NCBI RefSeq assembly: GCF_000306235.2
Contig: NZ_AKWZ02000010.1
Coordinates: 1,550,001-1,614,000 of the forward strand
DNA from: Leptospira fainei serovar Hurstbridge str. BUT 6
Lineage (GTDB): Bacteria > Spirochaetota > Leptospiria > Leptospirales > Leptospiraceae
Direction of reading: 5' to 3'
DNA length: 64,000 nt
The notes beneath the pieces were generated by a model. It ran no database searches. It worked only from the letters and a program-made list of their open reading frames with translations, and was not told where the DNA came from. Position numbers and translations under genes: made by a program. This document shows positions 8,760 through 18,548 of the stretch, piece after piece; positions within the stretch are counted from its first letter, which is position 1, and the number at the start of each line of letters is the position of its first letter.

Positions 8760-9271
8760 AATTATTTTCAACCGAGCGTAAGGAATCTTGGGAGTCCCGC
8801 TGGCTTCGATTCAAATTGAACTATTGGCCTTGTATTTGGTGTACGGGAGGTAAAATCGAATTTATATCTTCCGATTTCAGGGAATTACACGTCGGACTTT
8901 CGTTGAATTGGCGGACTTTAAATAGGGTCGGCACCGTTTATGGGGGAAGTATTTACAGTTCGGTCGATCCTTATTTCATGCTCTTGATGATGTGGATTTT
9001 AGGAAAAGATTATGTTGTTTGGGACAAAGCCGCCAAAGTCAAGTTTGTTCGACCGATCACCGAACGAATTAAGACTCGTTTTCTCATATCGGAAGAACTG
9101 ATTGCCGAAACAAAGGAAAAGATTTCTCAAAACGGAGAGACCACGTTCGATCTTCCTTTAAAATACGAGAATGAAGACGGGATCGTCTTTGCCGTATTCG
9201 AAAAGTCGATTTATGCCGCGAGTAAGGATTTTTATGAACAAAAACTTGCGGCCCGAAAAAAGGATCGTTGA
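8756..9271 (+). CDS. DUF4442 hot-dog-fold protein (thioesterase-like)
   Basis: A 171-aa cytosolic protein. The segment LNWRTLNRVGTVYGGSIYSSVDPYFMLLMM (about 53-82) is the conserved part of the DUF4442/PaaI-like hot-dog group, where an Asn and the GG..y helix line the acyl-thioester site. The family is thought to act on acyl-CoA or related thioesters, but no substrate is established. The start overlaps the marR stop by four bases, indicating one transcript and joint control. A short frame continuing to 9356 in another phase is not a gene. Confidence 0.85.
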   Translation: MKLFSTERKESWESRWLRFKLNYWPCIWCTGGKIEFISSDFRELHVGLSLNWRTLNRVGTVYGGSIYSSVDPYFMLLMMWILGKDYVVWDKAAKVKFVRPITERIKTRFLISEELIAETKEKISQNGETTFDLPLKYENEDGIVFAVFEKSIYAASKDFYEQKLAARKKDR

Positions 9272-9420
9272 GATAGGAAACAATTCTTGCGTAAAAGCCG
9301 TAAGGTATTTTTCGAGTTTCGTCGCTGATTTGAGAAATAAGTTTATCAAGATTTAATGTGGGCGATTTCCGGCTCGGAAGATTTATAGAAATTTGTAAGT
9401 GGAAGTCATCGTACTACGAT

Positions 9421-10887
9421 CTATTTCGCGGATATCTCCGCATCGAAAGCTCCTTGTAATTGTAAGTATAGCGTGCCATCGTGAGAATCGTATGGCGTGC
9501 CTGTGTAAATATGCTTTCCTAGAGAATCATGCTGCTCCTTATAAAATACTTGAATCTTTAAATCGTTCCTTTTTAAAAACAGATCGAAGCCCAACCACCA
9601 GGCTTGTAAATTCTCGTATGGTTCTAATTTCCGATCGTCGTTAAAGTCGCCCCAGATTCGATCATATCGTGCAAGCGGCAAAAGAATCATGTCTCTTAAC
9701 CGAAAGGAATAACCTATCGTTCCAGTATAAGAAATTGTACCTAAAGAAGCGGCTCCGTAGCTATTAGTATAAGCGCCGGAAGAATACAAGCCATGCGAAG
9801 TGAATGTAAAGTCGACCGTATGGGCGCCGAATCCGAACGAAGGTCGAAAGGTTCCGGTCTGATCCGAAGGCGCTCCTGTAATTCCGATTTGTTTAGCGGG
9901 TGGGCCGATTCCGGTTCCATTCGAAGGGGTCGTCTGTTGAATTTCCAAATTAAAGGGTGTAACTCCGCGAATTTGCGGATTTAGTTGATTTAACGTCGAT
10001 AATTCTCTCGTCTGAATTCCCGCGAATCCGATCGAAAGCTTCGCTTCTCGGTGAAAAACTTCCTCACCCTCGATCCAACCCGTATCTTTACCGTCTTTAA
10101 TTATTCCACCGAACGGATTCAGTTCGACTCTCCAAGATAATTGCGGCGAAATTAATAGAGGAGTATCAGTAGTGTTATACGAGGTAAGAACTTGTTTGTT
10201 TCCGATTCCGTTCGGACTGGATCCCTTTCCGTTCGTAGCCGATAGATAGAAAATTATGTATTTTGAATATTCGGTGGAGATTATATTTAACGGTTCAAAT
10301 TCGATCATTCCGCCGATATCGTATCGGGGGAGGAGATAGGTTCCATATGCTCGTTCTGGCAAAGCTAATCGGTTTGCATTCGTTAATTGTTCTCTCTGGA
10401 ATGGTGTTTTAAATTGTCCGATCGTTGTTCTAATCCAGGAAACGGGATACTGAAACCAAAAATATCCGGACTGTAAAATTCCACCGTCCGTCTTGACGGA
10501 TACGTCTGTTACGTTTCCTGTCGCATTTTTCTGTTCTTTCGTGTTTGGAGAATTAATTAAATCTTCCAAACGAAGATTTACGGTAAATCCCCAATTTTGG
10601 ACACGATAGTCGGTTCCCAATCGGACTCTCCGAAAATTCGTATCGACAGAATTAAAATCACGATGGCCGTTCGAAAAGGCGGAATCTCTCTGCGCAGAGA
10701 TCCCTCTAATCTGCATCATTCCCTGGATACGGAGTCTTCCCGGTAATAAAATTTCCGTTGGTTTTGGCTCCGTTTGTTCGGGTAAACCCGGCTTCGTTTC
10801 GGTAGAAGTAGCCTGAGCCGATTGGGACGATATGAATAATACGATATGGATTGCCGAGAAAACGAATAGAATTGTCCATTTCCGCAT
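9421..10887 (-). CDS. Phosphate-selective-porin-like outer membrane porin
   Basis: A 488-aa outer-membrane beta-barrel with signal peptide (about 1-27, ending SAQA). The barrel shows alternating strand patterns typical of OprO/OprP-like porins: LRIQGMMQIRGISAQRD, FRRVRLGTDYRVQNWGFTVNLRLEDL and YFWFQYPVSWIRTTIGQFKTPFQREQL. The GQFKTPF segment is characteristic. The length fits the family. It lies 62 bp downstream of a lipoprotein gene and is the last gene of the RND-TolC-lipoprotein run. It may supply an outer-membrane pore, but the solute is unknown; phosphate selectivity is not implied. Confidence 0.8.
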   Translation of the reverse strand: MRKWTILFVFSAIHIVLFISSQSAQATSTETKPGLPEQTEPKPTEILLPGRLRIQGMMQIRGISAQRDSAFSNGHRDFNSVDTNFRRVRLGTDYRVQNWGFTVNLRLEDLINSPNTKEQKNATGNVTDVSVKTDGGILQSGYFWFQYPVSWIRTTIGQFKTPFQREQLTNANRLALPERAYGTYLLPRYDIGGMIEFEPLNIISTEYSKYIIFYLSATNGKGSSPNGIGNKQVLTSYNTTDTPLLISPQLSWRVELNPFGGIIKDGKDTGWIEGEEVFHREAKLSIGFAGIQTRELSTLNQLNPQIRGVTPFNLEIQQTTPSNGTGIGPPAKQIGITGAPSDQTGTFRPSFGFGAHTVDFTFTSHGLYSSGAYTNSYGAASLGTISYTGTIGYSFRLRDMILLPLARYDRIWGDFNDDRKLEPYENLQAWWLGFDLFLKRNDLKIQVFYKEQHDSLGKHIYTGTPYDSHDGTLYLQLQGAFDAEISAK

Positions 10888-10949
10888 AACAAAAAAGTCC
10901 GAAAAGATTTCGTGTAGGAACGAGATAATCCCGCCCCTCTTTGAATTTA

Positions 10950-11360
10950 TTAATGATTCATTCGATCGATTCGAAATTCCCTACTTGGGGTTAAGTGGCA
11001 GATCCTGTGACCGGAAAAATAATCCGTCGCAATAAAATCCTTGAAGTCGCAACTTGAGATCGATGCGGCTATGATTGCCAGCTCGCAATCATGAACTGCG
11101 CTTGTTTTAAAATATTGATCCGATTCATCCGACGGAGAGATAGTCGGATTTTGTGAAATTACTTCCGAGACCAAAGATTGGACGTTTGCTAAGTCGCCTG
11201 TTTGTCCTCCCGAAGATAGACATTTGACCATTCCGACTTGAAATATTATTTTTTTTGCATCTTTTTGGTTTGTATAATCGGAATTTCCCTTCATGCAATT
11301 CGTGAAATTAAAAAGGAAAAAAATGAAGCTAAAAATGATGATAGTCTTAATATAACGCAT
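10950..11360 (-). CDS. Small cysteine-rich lipoprotein
   Basis: A 136-aa exported protein. The N-terminus MRYIKTIIIFSFIFFLFNFTNC is a lipoprotein signal with a relaxed spirochaetal lipobox and acylated Cys22. The mature part has four more cysteines (KCLS, HDCEL, SSCDF, RICHL) that could form two disulfides. It resembles Leptospira-specific small Cys-containing lipoproteins in style, though I cannot name the family with confidence. It begins 10 bp after the TolC gene, so it is very likely co-transcribed with the efflux genes. Confidence 0.72.
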   Translation of the reverse strand: MRYIKTIIIFSFIFFLFNFTNCMKGNSDYTNQKDAKKIIFQVGMVKCLSSGGQTGDLANVQSLVSEVISQNPTISPSDESDQYFKTSAVHDCELAIIAASISSCDFKDFIATDYFSGHRICHLTPSREFRIDRMNH

Positions 11361-11370
11361 CGGTATTTCC

Positions 11371-12708
11371 TTATATTTTTCCGTTAACTAAGTCTTTTGC
11401 TTTTGTATAGATCAAATACTCGGTATATGCGTCGATCAGTTCACCTTGGGTTCTCAGGAGATTTCGAAAGGCTTCTCGAAAATCGACTAACGTTCCCTGA
11501 TAATTTGCGTATCGACTTCTTGCAACCTCGTACGCCGTTTTAGCTAGGTCGACCTCGGTACGGAGGTGCTTGATTCTTAACGAAGCCGAATCGATTGTCT
11601 TTCCAAGGCCTATATTTATCTCGGCTACTTTCTTTCTGGCAGCCTCCAGTTCTTTTCTTTTTGCAGAAACATCGTGTTCGGCGGCTCTTACCTCCTTAAC
11701 CGTTTTTAGCCCTTCGAATACCGGGACGACAAAGGAAAGGTTCGCGGAATAATTTTGGTAGGGCACTAGACGAGCTTCCTTGAACGAACCGACCGAATAG
11801 GACGATTTAAGTTCAGGCATAAAGTCGGCCTTTGAGCGATCCAGCTTCGCTTCTGCGGAAATTAGTTCCATCTTAGCTCTGCTGACAATCGGTGAATTAT
11901 CGTATTCGTTTCCCAATCCTAATGCCGGATCGGAAGTTTTTATGTTAGGCGCTTCGTGCTCGGGTAGTTTTCCCAGATTGATGGAAAGAATTGGAGGACA
12001 GGAAAAATTATTCCAATCTTCTTGTATCAGTAAGCCCAACTCTTCTCTTGCTTTTTGTAACCTCAGATCGTAGTCGCTAGTTTGCGTTTTGATTTGTTCG
12101 ACTTGCGATTCGATTAAATATTTATCAACCACCGATTTTTGTCCATTCCGGACGAATCTTAGGACTTCTCTTCGGATCGTTTCGAGATCATCCGTAAGAC
12201 TGGACCATAACTCTTTCATGCTTCTATTTCTAGAACAGGAGTAATAGCTTCGAACAGAGGTATCTAATACCTCTATTCGGGTAAGTCGAATCTCTTCCTT
12301 ACGTTCTTTCGCTTGGCTCTCCGCGAATTTTACGTCATTGGATCTTCGACCCCAATCATATAGAGTGTATTGGCCCCAAATACCGGCGGAAGGACCGGCA
12401 TGAAATGGAGAAACCATTACTCCTCTCGGCACCATAACCCCCGGCTCTCCGTATGAGCCGGGCAGTCCGGAAGTGATCATACCGGATGCGTATGCGGTGG
12501 GCATATAGGCGGATTTGGCGACGCCAATGGTCTCTTCGGCCTGTTTTGCCTGAAAAATCTTTGCGGCAACCTCTGGACTAGTTTTCTCCGCCTTTAGCAT
12601 CATATCCTCGATCGAAAGTATCGTTTCGGATTCGGAATACATGGCGGAAGATTCGATAGTTGTGAATATTATAATTATGTTTATAAGTTTTTTTAATATT
12701 GATTTCAT
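11371..12708 (-). CDS. TolC-family outer membrane efflux protein
   Basis: A 445-aa outer-membrane/periplasmic channel subunit. After a signal peptide (about 1-23) come the two homologous coiled-coil repeats of the OEP family, with the first barrel strands at GIWGQYTLYDWGRRSNDVKFAE and the second at LSFVVPVFEGLKTVKEVRAAEHDV. The size is typical. It sits 26 bp after the RND pump, so the pair should work as a tripartite exporter once joined to a periplasmic adaptor, which is not encoded in this run. Confidence 0.88.
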   Translation of the reverse strand: MKSILKKLINIIIIFTTIESSAMYSESETILSIEDMMLKAEKTSPEVAAKIFQAKQAEETIGVAKSAYMPTAYASGMITSGLPGSYGEPGVMVPRGVMVSPFHAGPSAGIWGQYTLYDWGRRSNDVKFAESQAKERKEEIRLTRIEVLDTSVRSYYSCSRNRSMKELWSSLTDDLETIRREVLRFVRNGQKSVVDKYLIESQVEQIKTQTSDYDLRLQKAREELGLLIQEDWNNFSCPPILSINLGKLPEHEAPNIKTSDPALGLGNEYDNSPIVSRAKMELISAEAKLDRSKADFMPELKSSYSVGSFKEARLVPYQNYSANLSFVVPVFEGLKTVKEVRAAEHDVSAKRKELEAARKKVAEINIGLGKTIDSASLRIKHLRTEVDLAKTAYEVARSRYANYQGTLVDFREAFRNLLRTQGELIDAYTEYLIYTKAKDLVNGKI

Positions 12709-12734
12709 ATTTTATCCTGAAAATTTCGCTGAAG

Positions 12735-15700
12735 CTAATTCCCGTTCAGATAGAATTTGCGGTATAGATATCTGAAGACTGTCGGAAGGACAAACAATGT
12801 AAGCAAGGTCGCGAGAAATTGCCCTCCAATAACGGCTCTGCCCAGCGGAATATTCGCTTCGGCCCCTTTTCCGAAACCGATGGCCATTGGAGTTAAGCCC
12901 AACATTGAAGCCAACGATGTCATCATAATCGGTCGCAACCTTGCCTTGGCTCCGGCTATGATCCCCTCGTCAAGGTTCATCTTGTCATGTTCAATCTTAT
13001 GAAGAATGAATTCGATTAGGAGCACTCCGTTAGAAACGGCGATGCCGATAAGAAAAATAGTCCCGATTCCCGCCTGCAGACTATAATATGTTCCCGTAAT
13101 GGAGAACATTAAGACAATTCCGACCATTCCTAACGGTACCGTCAGCATCATGATTCCCGGCAACATGAAGGATCGGAACTGCACTACAAGAATCATGTAG
13201 ACTAAGAATGCCGATAGGAAGAACCCGCCTCCTAGTTGAGAAAGAGCATCTCTCATCTTTTCGATTTCTCCCGCGATCGTGATTTTATATCCGTCCGGCG
13301 CCTCGAAGCTTTTTATAATCTTTTCAATATCAGAAGAGACGCTTCCGACGTCCCGATCCTGCGAATCCAACATAATGTTAACGGTTCGCTTCATATTCAC
13401 TCTGCTTAATACCGTCGGACCTTTTGTTTGTTCGATGTCGGAAAGTTGGGAAAGCGGGATCGCTCGCTCCTGGAATTTTCCGGTTACAGGAATACTTTCA
13501 AAATCCTTCATCGTTTGAAATTTTTCCTCAGGAAAGCGAACGCCTAAGGCGTAGTCGATACCGCTTTTCGGATCGACCCAAATCGTAGGCTTATAAACGA
13601 TACTCCCAGCTAAGGCGCTTACGATATTCTGTACGATTTCGTCGGTAAGAACCCCTTGAGCATCGGCTTTCTTTCTGTTTATATTAACTTCTATTGCAGG
13701 AGTATCAAAACTTTCTAAAATACGGACGTCGGCGGCTCCTTTAACCTTCTTAATATCGGGTAATAAAATTTTCGCGATATCATAAGCCTGCCCGGCGTTT
13801 GCGCCTTTCACTTGAACGTTTATCGGAGCCTGAGCTCCTCCGTTTAGGGAAGAGGAAAGAAGTCCTCCTAGTTCGATACCGATATCTATATTCGGAAATT
13901 CTTGCGGCAGTTTCTCCCGAATGATTCTTGCGTAGTACTGCGAAGTTTTATTCCTGTCTTCTTTTAACTCCACAGTCATGGTCACATCTTGTGTTCCGCC
14001 GTTTTGAGAAAATGCTGCTGGAAAACCTTGATAAAGTCCCGAATCGGAAAGTACCATTTCCAAATCACCTTTGATCCATTCTTTGAGCTTTGCTTCCACC
14101 TGCTTGGCCTTCTCGCTCGTTTCTTCGATTCGAAGACCGGACGGAAATCGTAAGTGCAAAACAAAGCTACCGGCATCGGCTCTGGGGAAAAGTTCCGTTC
14201 CTATGAACGGCAATGCAGCGCCCCCGATAACGAACAATACACATATGCCGATTATTACCTCTTTGATACGAGTTATTATCTTTTCTAATGCCCTGCCGTA
14301 AATTTCAGTGAGGCCGGCAATGAGATCTTGGATTATCTGAAAGAATTTTGGCAACTTTGGCGGTTCGCCTGTAAGGAAACGACTCGCGAAAAGAGGGATA
14401 ATCGCCGTTTCCGAAAGTAGTGATCCCGTAATCGCGAGCATTACGGTTTTTGCAATTGCACCGAAAAGGACGTTTACGACTCCCTTGGTAAGTAAGATCG
14501 GAAAAAGCACAACTACGTTACAAAGGGTCACGGCAATAATCGGAGGAGTGACTTCTTGTGCTGCTCTCACGACCACTCGAACCCTATTTGGATCTTTATC
14601 TTCGGCGAGATGTCGCATAATGTTTTCGATTGCGACGATCGAGTTATCGACGAGTAGACCGATAGAAAGAGCCATCCCCCCTAACGTCATAATGTTGATG
14701 GTTGAACCGGTGGCTTTTAAACCCATCAACACGAATAGGGTGGAAAAAGGAAGAGAAAGTAATGTAGCGAATGTCGCACGAGGATTACCAAGAAAAAGAA
14801 ATACCATCAATGCGGCCAAGCCGCCGCCGAACATCGCTTCTTCTCCCACGGTTTCAACCGCCTTGCGAATGAATACCGTAGTGTCGGCGACTATGTTTAG
14901 CTTCAGGCCTTTGATTTCCTTTTCCAGATTTTTCATTGCTTCCCTTGCAGAATCAACGACAGCTAACGTGTTCGCTCCCTGTTGCCGCAATACCGGAACA
15001 TATACGATTTCCTTACCGTTTAATGTGACCATTTCGGTTTGGACAATGCTAGCTTCCTTTGTCTTACCTACATCTTTGACAAAAACCGATACTCCTTCTC
15101 TGCTTCTAAGGGGAAAATCATCGAATGCTTGGATCGTGTCGGCTACTCCGTTAGTATAGATCGGATAGTCGAAGTCACCGATCTTGACGTCCCCGGCGGG
15201 AATGAAGGTATTGAGTCTTCCGATCTTATCCATCGCTTCGGCGGCAGACATATCATACTGCTTCAGCTTAAGCGGATCTAACTCGATGATGACTTGCTTT
15301 TCCGCGCCGCCCATAACGGTAGGGGCTATGGTTCCCGGCGTTCCCTGCAAAGCGCGACGAACGTCGTACTGTCCTCTGTCATATAGCTCGTTTACTTCGA
15401 AGTCTCCGCTAACCGCGACTAGACAAACCGGAGTAGAACCCATCGGATCGAAGGGCAGAACGATCGGAGGCATTGCACCGGGGGGTAATCTTCTGAGTAC
15501 CGACATTATATAACCTACCGTCGATCCCATTGCTTCCGATCTGGAGGTGGAATCTTCATCGAAGAAGTTATTAACGACGCTTACGCCGGGATAGGACTTC
15601 GACTCTTGATGAATCAGTCCGGGGGCTTGACCGGTGTACCTCTCGAATTTCCAAGTAAGGATGGTTTCCGTACTTGAAGTCGGCATTCCCCAGTACACGT

Positions 15701-15956
15701 CTAGAATTTGAACTGCCGGTTGTTTGGATGGAGGTAGAAGATCTCTTGGCATTTGGAACATAGCCAAAACGCCCAAAACGAGAACGATGATACAGCCGGC
15801 GATCATCAAGTGAGGATTCTTTACGGAAAACGCGGCAATACCGGCTTGGCTAACTTGTTTAACTGCATCCGCATAAGATTCGGGAGCTACACCGTTTCTT
15901 AAATCGTGCCCGCTCGATATGGGGATGGTTTGAATATTTTTATTCTTTTGATTCAT
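12735..15956 (-). CDS. RND-family efflux permease (AcrB-like)
   Basis: An inner-membrane proton-driven exporter, 1073 aa, the usual length for the family. There are 12 TMs and two large periplasmic porter domains; the second half begins around IKEVIIGICVLFVIGG. The TM4 proton-relay motif reads GLLVDNSIVAIEN, so one of the two usual adjacent aspartates is Asn. The C-terminal helices GIGTIFLIGIAVSNGVLLIEF and MMTSLASMLGLTPMAIGFGKG are classic. I start it at the ATG at 15956, which has gaggtaccc just upstream; a TTG at 16001 would add 15 residues. Its substrate is unknown. The adaptor gene is missing nearby. Confidence 0.93.
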   Translation of the reverse strand: MNQKNKNIQTIPISSGHDLRNGVAPESYADAVKQVSQAGIAAFSVKNPHLMIAGCIIVLVLGVLAMFQMPRDLLPPSKQPAVQILDVYWGMPTSSTETILTWKFERYTGQAPGLIHQESKSYPGVSVVNNFFDEDSTSRSEAMGSTVGYIMSVLRRLPPGAMPPIVLPFDPMGSTPVCLVAVSGDFEVNELYDRGQYDVRRALQGTPGTIAPTVMGGAEKQVIIELDPLKLKQYDMSAAEAMDKIGRLNTFIPAGDVKIGDFDYPIYTNGVADTIQAFDDFPLRSREGVSVFVKDVGKTKEASIVQTEMVTLNGKEIVYVPVLRQQGANTLAVVDSAREAMKNLEKEIKGLKLNIVADTTVFIRKAVETVGEEAMFGGGLAALMVFLFLGNPRATFATLLSLPFSTLFVLMGLKATGSTINIMTLGGMALSIGLLVDNSIVAIENIMRHLAEDKDPNRVRVVVRAAQEVTPPIIAVTLCNVVVLFPILLTKGVVNVLFGAIAKTVMLAITGSLLSETAIIPLFASRFLTGEPPKLPKFFQIIQDLIAGLTEIYGRALEKIITRIKEVIIGICVLFVIGGAALPFIGTELFPRADAGSFVLHLRFPSGLRIEETSEKAKQVEAKLKEWIKGDLEMVLSDSGLYQGFPAAFSQNGGTQDVTMTVELKEDRNKTSQYYARIIREKLPQEFPNIDIGIELGGLLSSSLNGGAQAPINVQVKGANAGQAYDIAKILLPDIKKVKGAADVRILESFDTPAIEVNINRKKADAQGVLTDEIVQNIVSALAGSIVYKPTIWVDPKSGIDYALGVRFPEEKFQTMKDFESIPVTGKFQERAIPLSQLSDIEQTKGPTVLSRVNMKRTVNIMLDSQDRDVGSVSSDIEKIIKSFEAPDGYKITIAGEIEKMRDALSQLGGGFFLSAFLVYMILVVQFRSFMLPGIMMLTVPLGMVGIVLMFSITGTYYSLQAGIGTIFLIGIAVSNGVLLIEFILHKIEHDKMNLDEGIIAGAKARLRPIMMTSLASMLGLTPMAIGFGKGAEANIPLGRAVIGGQFLATLLTLFVLPTVFRYLYRKFYLNGN

Positions 15957-16090
15957 TGGGTACCTCGCCCGCGATTTCTTATTCTTATAAGTGGCCGGCA
16001 ACTCGTGTGGATTTAGAAAAATAAACTAATGAAGGTTAATTCTAAATTAGAATAAAATTCGAAATCAACGAGCGCGTTGGTTTACGTCCT

Positions 16091-16486
16091 TCACACTGTA
16101 AGCGAAGGAGGAGGAATGTTTAATAGAGAAGGGAAAAGGAGAATGTTGTATAAAGAAGAGGTAAGAACACCTATACTGAAGGTAAGCCCGTACACTAATT
16201 TAGGATAGTTAATATATTCCGCCGGGATACAACCCGAAAGGGAAAGACCGAAATGGCTTGGCTCAGGGTGCTCCTCGCGCACTTCTATCGTGTCTTCCGT
16301 TTCGATTTCGGTACGAAGTTTCTCCTTCTGTGAGAAAGGCTTTGCAAAGCTAAAGTTAACGGATAAGCATAGGATGAGCGCAATCGAACTGCACACTGAT
16401 AGCCTGCCTATGAATTTTTCCACCGATTTATCGAACCTTAGCATCTTCGTTTTATTTGATCCTCTCCGAGTCAAGTGAGTTTGCAT
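16091..16486 (-). CDS. Small exported/membrane hypothetical protein
   Basis: A 131-aa protein I do not recognise. A hydrophobic stretch (RLSVCSSIALILCLSVNFSFAKPF, about 28-52) looks like a late signal peptide or anchor, followed by a charged part (KLRTEIETEDTIEVREEHPEPSHFG) and a second hydrophobic C-terminus (GLTFSIGVLTSSLYNILLFPSLL). A start at internal Met15 is possible. It is upstream of the RND gene on the same strand (about 134 bp), so it may lead that operon. It does not look like an HlyD-type adaptor: no lipoyl or hairpin domain fits in this length. Confidence 0.5.
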   Translation of the reverse strand: MQTHLTRRGSNKTKMLRFDKSVEKFIGRLSVCSSIALILCLSVNFSFAKPFSQKEKLRTEIETEDTIEVREEHPEPSHFGLSLSGCIPAEYINYPKLVYGLTFSIGVLTSSLYNILLFPSLLNIPPPSLTV

Positions 16487-16865
16487 TTCCTTACTCGAAA
16501 TGATCGAAAAAGTTGTCCATATTTAAAAAGTTGGACATGATATATTAATAAGATTTTATATTCCGATAAGACTAGTCGTATAGAAGCTTTTACGATCTAA
16601 AACTTTCGATCGACGCATTTTGAATAATGAATGTGAGGATTTAATTCGAACGTTCAGTGTTTAAATTCGGGCGAAATGTTCGAAGCCAATTTTATTTCTC
16701 GCATTTTCTTTGTTAAGAGACGTCTTTCAAAGAGAAACTCGCATTTTTGTTTGACGCCGATTCTATGCTGAATATCAAGAGAGCGATATTATTCCGAGAT
16801 TTTTGGATTTTTCGGAATGCAATCGTTGGTCTTAATTTATTGCTTCGAATATAACCTAATAAAAT
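16487..16865. other. Gene-free divergent promoter region (379 bp)
   Basis: An AT-rich interval between the divergently transcribed small exported protein and the 7TM-AraC regulator. It presumably holds promoters for both. I see no convincing paired -35/-10 hexamers, no strong palindrome and no coding frame. Confidence 0.5.
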
Positions 16866-18512
16866 ATGAAGATTCGAAAATATTTCCTTTCGCTCATCTC
16901 TCTATTCTTTATTCTTCTATCGTTATTTCCTGAGATAATATTTGCAGATTCAATTTCAATTACCCCGATTAGCCCGGATGTACTGAACGTAAGTTCACAG
17001 GCGGAATATCGATACAGGGGAACGGAAGTAATCGGTTGTTCGAGCGCCGGCTTAAAGAAGGTACGAGGGCTGGAATGGCATACTAACCCGATTCCGGATA
17101 CTTTACGGGTCCGTAGGACGAGTTTCGGCAATTGGTTGAGATTTACATTTAAGAATGAGTCCGAAAATGAAATCGATAAGCGATTAACTTTCTTTTCGAC
17201 TAATCTCTCTCGAATCGAATCCTGTGCGTTTTCTGCCGAAGGGAAATTCGAACAGGGTCTTTATCTTCCGAATAATGATCAGAATTTTCGAAAGTTCTTT
17301 GTTTCGGTCTTTCCGTCTTTCTCCATACGATTACGTCCGGGAGAAGTAAAGACTTTCTATTACTATATTTATTCTACTGAAGACATTACGTACGTGAATT
17401 TTCCCGTTAAACTCCAAGATCGTAAGACTTTAGAGACAGGAGAATCGTTACGCAAAGCTTTCACCATTTTCATTTTCTTACTAACGGCATTTTCTTCGGC
17501 CTTGGCGGTGGGTTATTGGCTTAGGCGCAAAAGAATGGTTTTCCTTACGTTAAACGTGCATATTTTTGTTTCGATATTTTCCTTTTATTTTCTGCACGTA
17601 AAATCGTTTATATTATTCTGGGGAATCACCGGAAGAATCGTAGCGTATCCGTATTTTCTATTTCAGGCGGCTTCCTACATTTCTTTGTTCCCGTTTCTTT
17701 TATCGGCGGAAAGAATTTGGAACGGAAAGCAAAAATTTAATTGGTTTTCCTTACCCGCCCCGCTTTTCGGATTTTCTTTCTTGTTGATTCCGATTTCGGA
17801 GCCGGTCTTCGAATATCGGATTCTTATTCTGTCGGCATCGGCGGCTTTGACAATTTACTTTTTTATAAAATTTCACAAACCGATATTGCGTTCAGGAAAA
17901 CCTGTTATACTCGCTTATTTATTTTCTTGGGTCGTTTTCTTTCTATTGAATCTGGCTAAATCCCTTTATCATTTCGATTTTTATCCCTATAACGAAATCG
18001 CTATCTTCTCTTTCGTTTTTTTTGCACCCTTTCATTCCATTCTTGCCGGTTTCTGTTTATATTTGATTACTGCAGAGGAAGACTTCGATGCTCAACGGCC
18101 TAGGTTAGGAAATCGAAAGAGTACGGTTTCCTCTTTAGAAGTGGGAAGTCTAGTCTCCCGTATTCGCGCGCTGATTCAGGAAGACAAAATATATTTAAAA
18201 AATTCGTTAAAGGAAGAGCATTTAGCCAAGGAATTAGGAATCGGAATTCATCAACTTTCGGAAATCATAAACGTAGAATTCAAAACGAATTTTCCCTCGT
18301 TAATGAATCAATATAGGATACAAGAGGCTAAAAAATTGCTTCTTCTAGCACCGAAGTTATCAATTACGGAGGTACGAGTTCGCTCAGGTTTTAGCTCCAA
18401 ATCCGCATTCAACTTAGAATTTAAAAAATTAACCGGTTTAAGCCCAAATGGATACCGTCAATCGAACGATAATCGAATGAATGAGGAAAACTCGCTCAAC
18501 GAGTTGTTGTAA
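16866..18512 (+). CDS. Membrane-bound AraC-type regulator with 7TM sensor
   Basis: A 548-aa one-component regulator. Order: signal peptide (about 1-28); periplasmic 7TMR-DISM-like domain (about 30-195); seven membrane helices (about 198-405); short linker; C-terminal AraC double helix-turn-helix (about 430-530) with LAKELGIGIHQLSEIIN and ITEVRVRSGFSSKSAFNLEFKKLTGLSPNGYR. The second HTH and its closing TGLSPNGYR are textbook. It should sense an extracytoplasmic ligand and bind DNA from the membrane. Targets are unknown; the divergent RND-TolC run is the obvious nearby candidate. Confidence 0.88.
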   Translation: MKIRKYFLSLISLFFILLSLFPEIIFADSISITPISPDVLNVSSQAEYRYRGTEVIGCSSAGLKKVRGLEWHTNPIPDTLRVRRTSFGNWLRFTFKNESENEIDKRLTFFSTNLSRIESCAFSAEGKFEQGLYLPNNDQNFRKFFVSVFPSFSIRLRPGEVKTFYYYIYSTEDITYVNFPVKLQDRKTLETGESLRKAFTIFIFLLTAFSSALAVGYWLRRKRMVFLTLNVHIFVSIFSFYFLHVKSFILFWGITGRIVAYPYFLFQAASYISLFPFLLSAERIWNGKQKFNWFSLPAPLFGFSFLLIPISEPVFEYRILILSASAALTIYFFIKFHKPILRSGKPVILAYLFSWVVFFLLNLAKSLYHFDFYPYNEIAIFSFVFFAPFHSILAGFCLYLITAEEDFDAQRPRLGNRKSTVSSLEVGSLVSRIRALIQEDKIYLKNSLKEEHLAKELGIGIHQLSEIINVEFKTNFPSLMNQYRIQEAKKLLLLAPKLSITEVRVRSGFSSKSAFNLEFKKLTGLSPNGYRQSNDNRMNEENSLNELL

Positions 18513-18526
18513 TCTTATTCTTCGTT

Positions 18527-18548
18527 ATGGAAAGCTTAAGCTTTCCAT
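18527..18548. terminator. 22-bp perfect palindrome at convergent gene ends
   Basis: A perfect palindrome centred on aagctt/aagctt (ggaaagcttaagctttcc plus two flanking bases each side) spans the 23-bp gap of the AraC gene and the last codons of the HdeD gene, including the HdeD stop. In RNA it can fold as a hairpin from either strand. Bidirectional termination is inferred from position; there is no good T-run. Confidence 0.4.

Noticed and set aside
14485..15159. 224-aa plus-strand frame inside the RND pump
   Set aside because: Lies antisense within a full-length, well-conserved RND gene; no match to any family and composition of a shadow frame.
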